A DNA stretch of 9,298 nucleotides from an uncultured Bacteroidales bacterium. GTDB lineage: Bacteria; Bacteroidota; Bacteroidia; Bacteroidales; UBA932. The stretch's first letter is position 1; the number at the start of each line of letters is the position of its first letter. The DNA lies in the NCBI GenBank assembly GCA_900322025.1, contig ONYJ01000183.1, positions 1 through 9,298 of the forward strand, written 5' to 3'. Shown here one piece after another: positions 8,663 to 9,298 of the stretch. The notes below the pieces were generated by a model, which was not told the DNA's origin, searched no databases, and saw nothing but the letters and a program-made list of their open reading frames with translations. The position numbers and the translations under genes are program-made.

Positions 8663-8670
8663 CAAACTTA
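8663..8670 (-). promoter_or_regulatory. Possible -7 element of the lipoprotein gene
   Basis: TAAGTTTG (8670-8663, minus strand) matches the Bacteroides -7 consensus TAnnTTTG. Transcription would begin near 8656, with an A/T-rich leader of about 63 nt before ATG 8593. No TTTG stands 19-21 nt upstream, where the sequence is repeat-derived and G/A-rich, so the promoter would be weak, activator-dependent or different from what I propose. Confidence 0.38.
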
Positions 8671-8697
8671 ACATTCTACATTATTCTATACCACTCT

Positions 8698-8717
8698 ACA
8701 CTACACCACACTACACC
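8698..8717. repeat. Two perfect 10-bp tandem copies of ACACTACACC
   Basis: ACACTACACC occurs twice head to tail (8698-8707 and 8708-8717), flanked by partial copies (CTCTAC before, ACTCAGCACC after). It is the end of the repeat region nearest to the lipoprotein promoter. Confidence 0.8.
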
Positions 8718-8819
8718 ACTCAGCACCACCCCATTCACACGCACACGCTACTTTATTCTTTTTGCTCTGCTTATTCTATTTTACTCTATTCTGCCTTGTT
8801 CTGTCCTGTCTGCGCACTA

Positions 8820-8874
8820 TTCTATTCTGTTCTGTTCAATTCTGTTCTGTTCAATTCTGTTCTGTTCTATTCCC
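8820..8874. repeat. Pentanucleotide tandem repeat, 11 units of TTCNN
   Basis: Eleven consecutive 5-bp units all begin with TTC: one TTCTA, then TTCTG, TTCTG, TTCAA as a 15-bp block occurring twice (8825-8839 and 8840-8854), then TTCTG, TTCTG, TTCTA and TTCCC. Similar but irregular units (TTCTATT, TTCTGCC, TTCTGTCC) precede it from about 8770. Such an array can change length by replication slippage. It lies about 150 bp upstream of the proposed -7 element of the lipoprotein gene. Confidence 0.9.
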
Positions 8875-8994
8875 TATTTTCCGGTTCTAATACTTCTCTT
8901 CTCTCCTCTCATTACTTCATTCCCAATGTCCGTTCCCTCATTCCTTTGTTTCTCTCTCTATTCATTTTTCTTTTCGGTTTTCCGTTTCCGTTCC

Positions 8995-9022
8995 GTTACC
9001 CGCTACCCGTTACCCGTTACAC
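8995..9022. repeat. Four 7-bp tandem units of GTTACCC type
   Basis: The units are GTTACCC (8995-9001), GCTACCC (9002-9008), GTTACCC (9009-9015) and GTTACAC (9016-9022). They directly follow CCG units separated by four, three and two T residues (about 8974-8994), so one short motif seems to shade into the next. On the minus strand it reads as GGGTAAC units. Confidence 0.88.
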
Positions 9023-9039
9023 ACGCTGCAACGCAAGAG

Positions 9040-9097
9040 GGCGGCATGCACACCACCCCTCCGAAAAGTCATAAAAAGGGAGGGGGAGTATGCCGCC
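9040..9097. repeat. Composite stem-loop with two stacked GC-rich stems
   Basis: Outer stem: GGCGGCATGC (9040-9049) with GTATGCCGCC (9088-9097), ten positions including one G-T pair. An asymmetric internal loop (9050-9055 against 9086-9087) is followed by a perfect 7-bp inner stem, CCCCTCC (9056-9062) with GGAGGGG (9079-9085). The apical loop is 16 nt and A-rich. It is not followed by a T-run on either strand, so it is not a standard terminator. It could be a small repeat element, a structured RNA or a protein-binding cruciform. Confidence 0.72.
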
Positions 9098-9120
9098 GAA
9101 GGATACAGTGAAAACCTTCG
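9097..9120. repeat. Second hairpin next to an A-run
   Basis: CGAAGG (9097-9102) and CCTTCG (9115-9120) form a perfect 6-bp inverted repeat with a 12-nt loop, abutting the composite stem-loop by one shared base. Eight A residues follow (9121-9128) on the plus strand. On the minus strand the T-run therefore precedes the hairpin, which is the wrong order for an intrinsic terminator in either direction. Confidence 0.6.
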
Positions 9121-9146
9121 AAAAAAAATGAGTTAAAAATGAAAAG

Positions 9147-9203
9147 TCAACATGTTGAAGAAACTTAAACAGAGATGCTAATAGCACCCTGAGTTTTTCA
9201 ACA
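9147..9203. repeat. 12-bp palindrome and overlapping imperfect inverted repeat
   Basis: TCAACATGTTGA (9147-9158) is a perfect 12-bp palindrome. Its right half begins TGTTGAAGAAACTTA (9153-9167), which is an imperfect inverted match to TGAGTTTTTCAACA (9190-9203). TCAACA half-sites thus occur three times within 57 bp. This could be an operator or a hairpin; no regulator is known for it here. Confidence 0.45.
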
Positions 9204-9298
9204 ATGTTTGGGGATTTATATAATAAACACCTGCCTAAATAGGACAGATGATAGCACACGAATAATAAAACTGCAAACAAAGAACCTAAAAGCAACAA

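Larger units (their letters stand above)
8594..9298. other. Long gene-free region with drifting short repeats and hairpins
   Basis: I accept no gene in these 705 bases. From about 8680 to 9022 the plus strand is pyrimidine-rich (about 78 percent C+T by hand count over 8821-8940). It is built of short motifs that change gradually: CTACAC-like units, then TTCTG/TTCTA units, TTCC/CTCTC stretches, CCGTT units with shrinking T-runs, and finally GTTACCC. Two stem-loops and a palindrome follow at 9040-9158. Open frames here encode only low-complexity sequence. 9204-9298 is A/T-rich without a recognisable feature. The region lies upstream of the lipoprotein gene and presumably includes its control region. 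Confidence 0.7.

Noticed and set aside
8442..9074. A 210-codon open frame on the plus strand
   Set aside because: It overlaps the certain start of the lipoprotein gene and mostly translates the pyrimidine-rich repeats into Leu/Ser/Phe/Tyr-rich low-complexity sequence. Absence of stops follows from the composition.
9097..9128. Hairpin plus A8 as an intrinsic terminator
   Set aside because: The homopolymer is A on the plus strand after the stem and T before the stem on the minus strand, so neither direction has stem then T-run.
9017..9298. A 93-codon minus-strand frame open to the right edge
   Set aside because: It begins with TTG at the very edge, and its last part only translates the hairpins and the GTTACCC array. 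It resembles no protein family I know. If similar tails (PFYDFSEGWCACRPLALQRV) appear in databases, I would suspect a repeated DNA element instead of a protein family.
8594..9298. An invertible promoter, CRISPR array or insertion sequence upstream of the lipoprotein
   Set aside because: I found no pair of long inverted repeats flanking a promoter, no regular repeat-spacer pattern of CRISPR size, and no transposase frame or terminal inverted repeats.

Overview
The window looks like chromosomal DNA from a Bacteroidota bacterium, most likely of the order Bacteroidales. Three things point there. The large surface lipoprotein has a fimbrillin-like architecture with an acidic export signal just after the lipidated cysteine. 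Two operons have near-perfect Bacteroides-type promoters (TTTG, 19-nt spacer, TAnnTTTG). Start codons are preceded by A/T-rich leaders rather than obvious Shine-Dalgarno sites. All the genes I accept are on the minus strand, so transcription runs from right to left.

In transcription order: (1) 8594-9298 is about 700 bp with no convincing gene. It is full of short-period, gradually changing repeats (pyrimidine-rich on the plus strand), a composite stem-loop at 9040-9097, a second hairpin beside it, and a 12-bp palindrome. (2) 8593-5141 encodes a 1150-residue lipoprotein with fimbrillin-like N-terminal sequence and a C-terminal part resembling the PCPPG/WRLP domains common in large Bacteroidales surface proteins. 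It ends at a strong intrinsic terminator with a perfect 16-bp stem. (3) 4955-3213 and 3161-1308 encode two ABC half-transporters that form a heterodimeric exporter: the first has a degenerate Walker B (Asp-Asp), the second a proper catalytic Glu and a non-canonical signature, so the pair has one working and one degenerate ATP site. (4) 1176-139 encodes the branched-chain amino acid aminotransferase IlvE, with its own promoter. (5) 119-1 is the start of an unidentified gene, 19 nt behind ilvE and probably co-transcribed with it.

The coding genes form three separate units: surface lipoprotein, ABC exporter pair, and ilvE plus its downstream partner. I see no functional link between them and no defence system, CRISPR array, transposase, tRNA or rRNA. 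The most unusual part is the non-coding region upstream of the lipoprotein gene. It could be a repeat element or a slippage-prone region, but neither can be settled from this window alone.

The longest open frames of ilvE and both ABC genes begin at TTG. In each case I chose an internal ATG, for reasons given with each gene.
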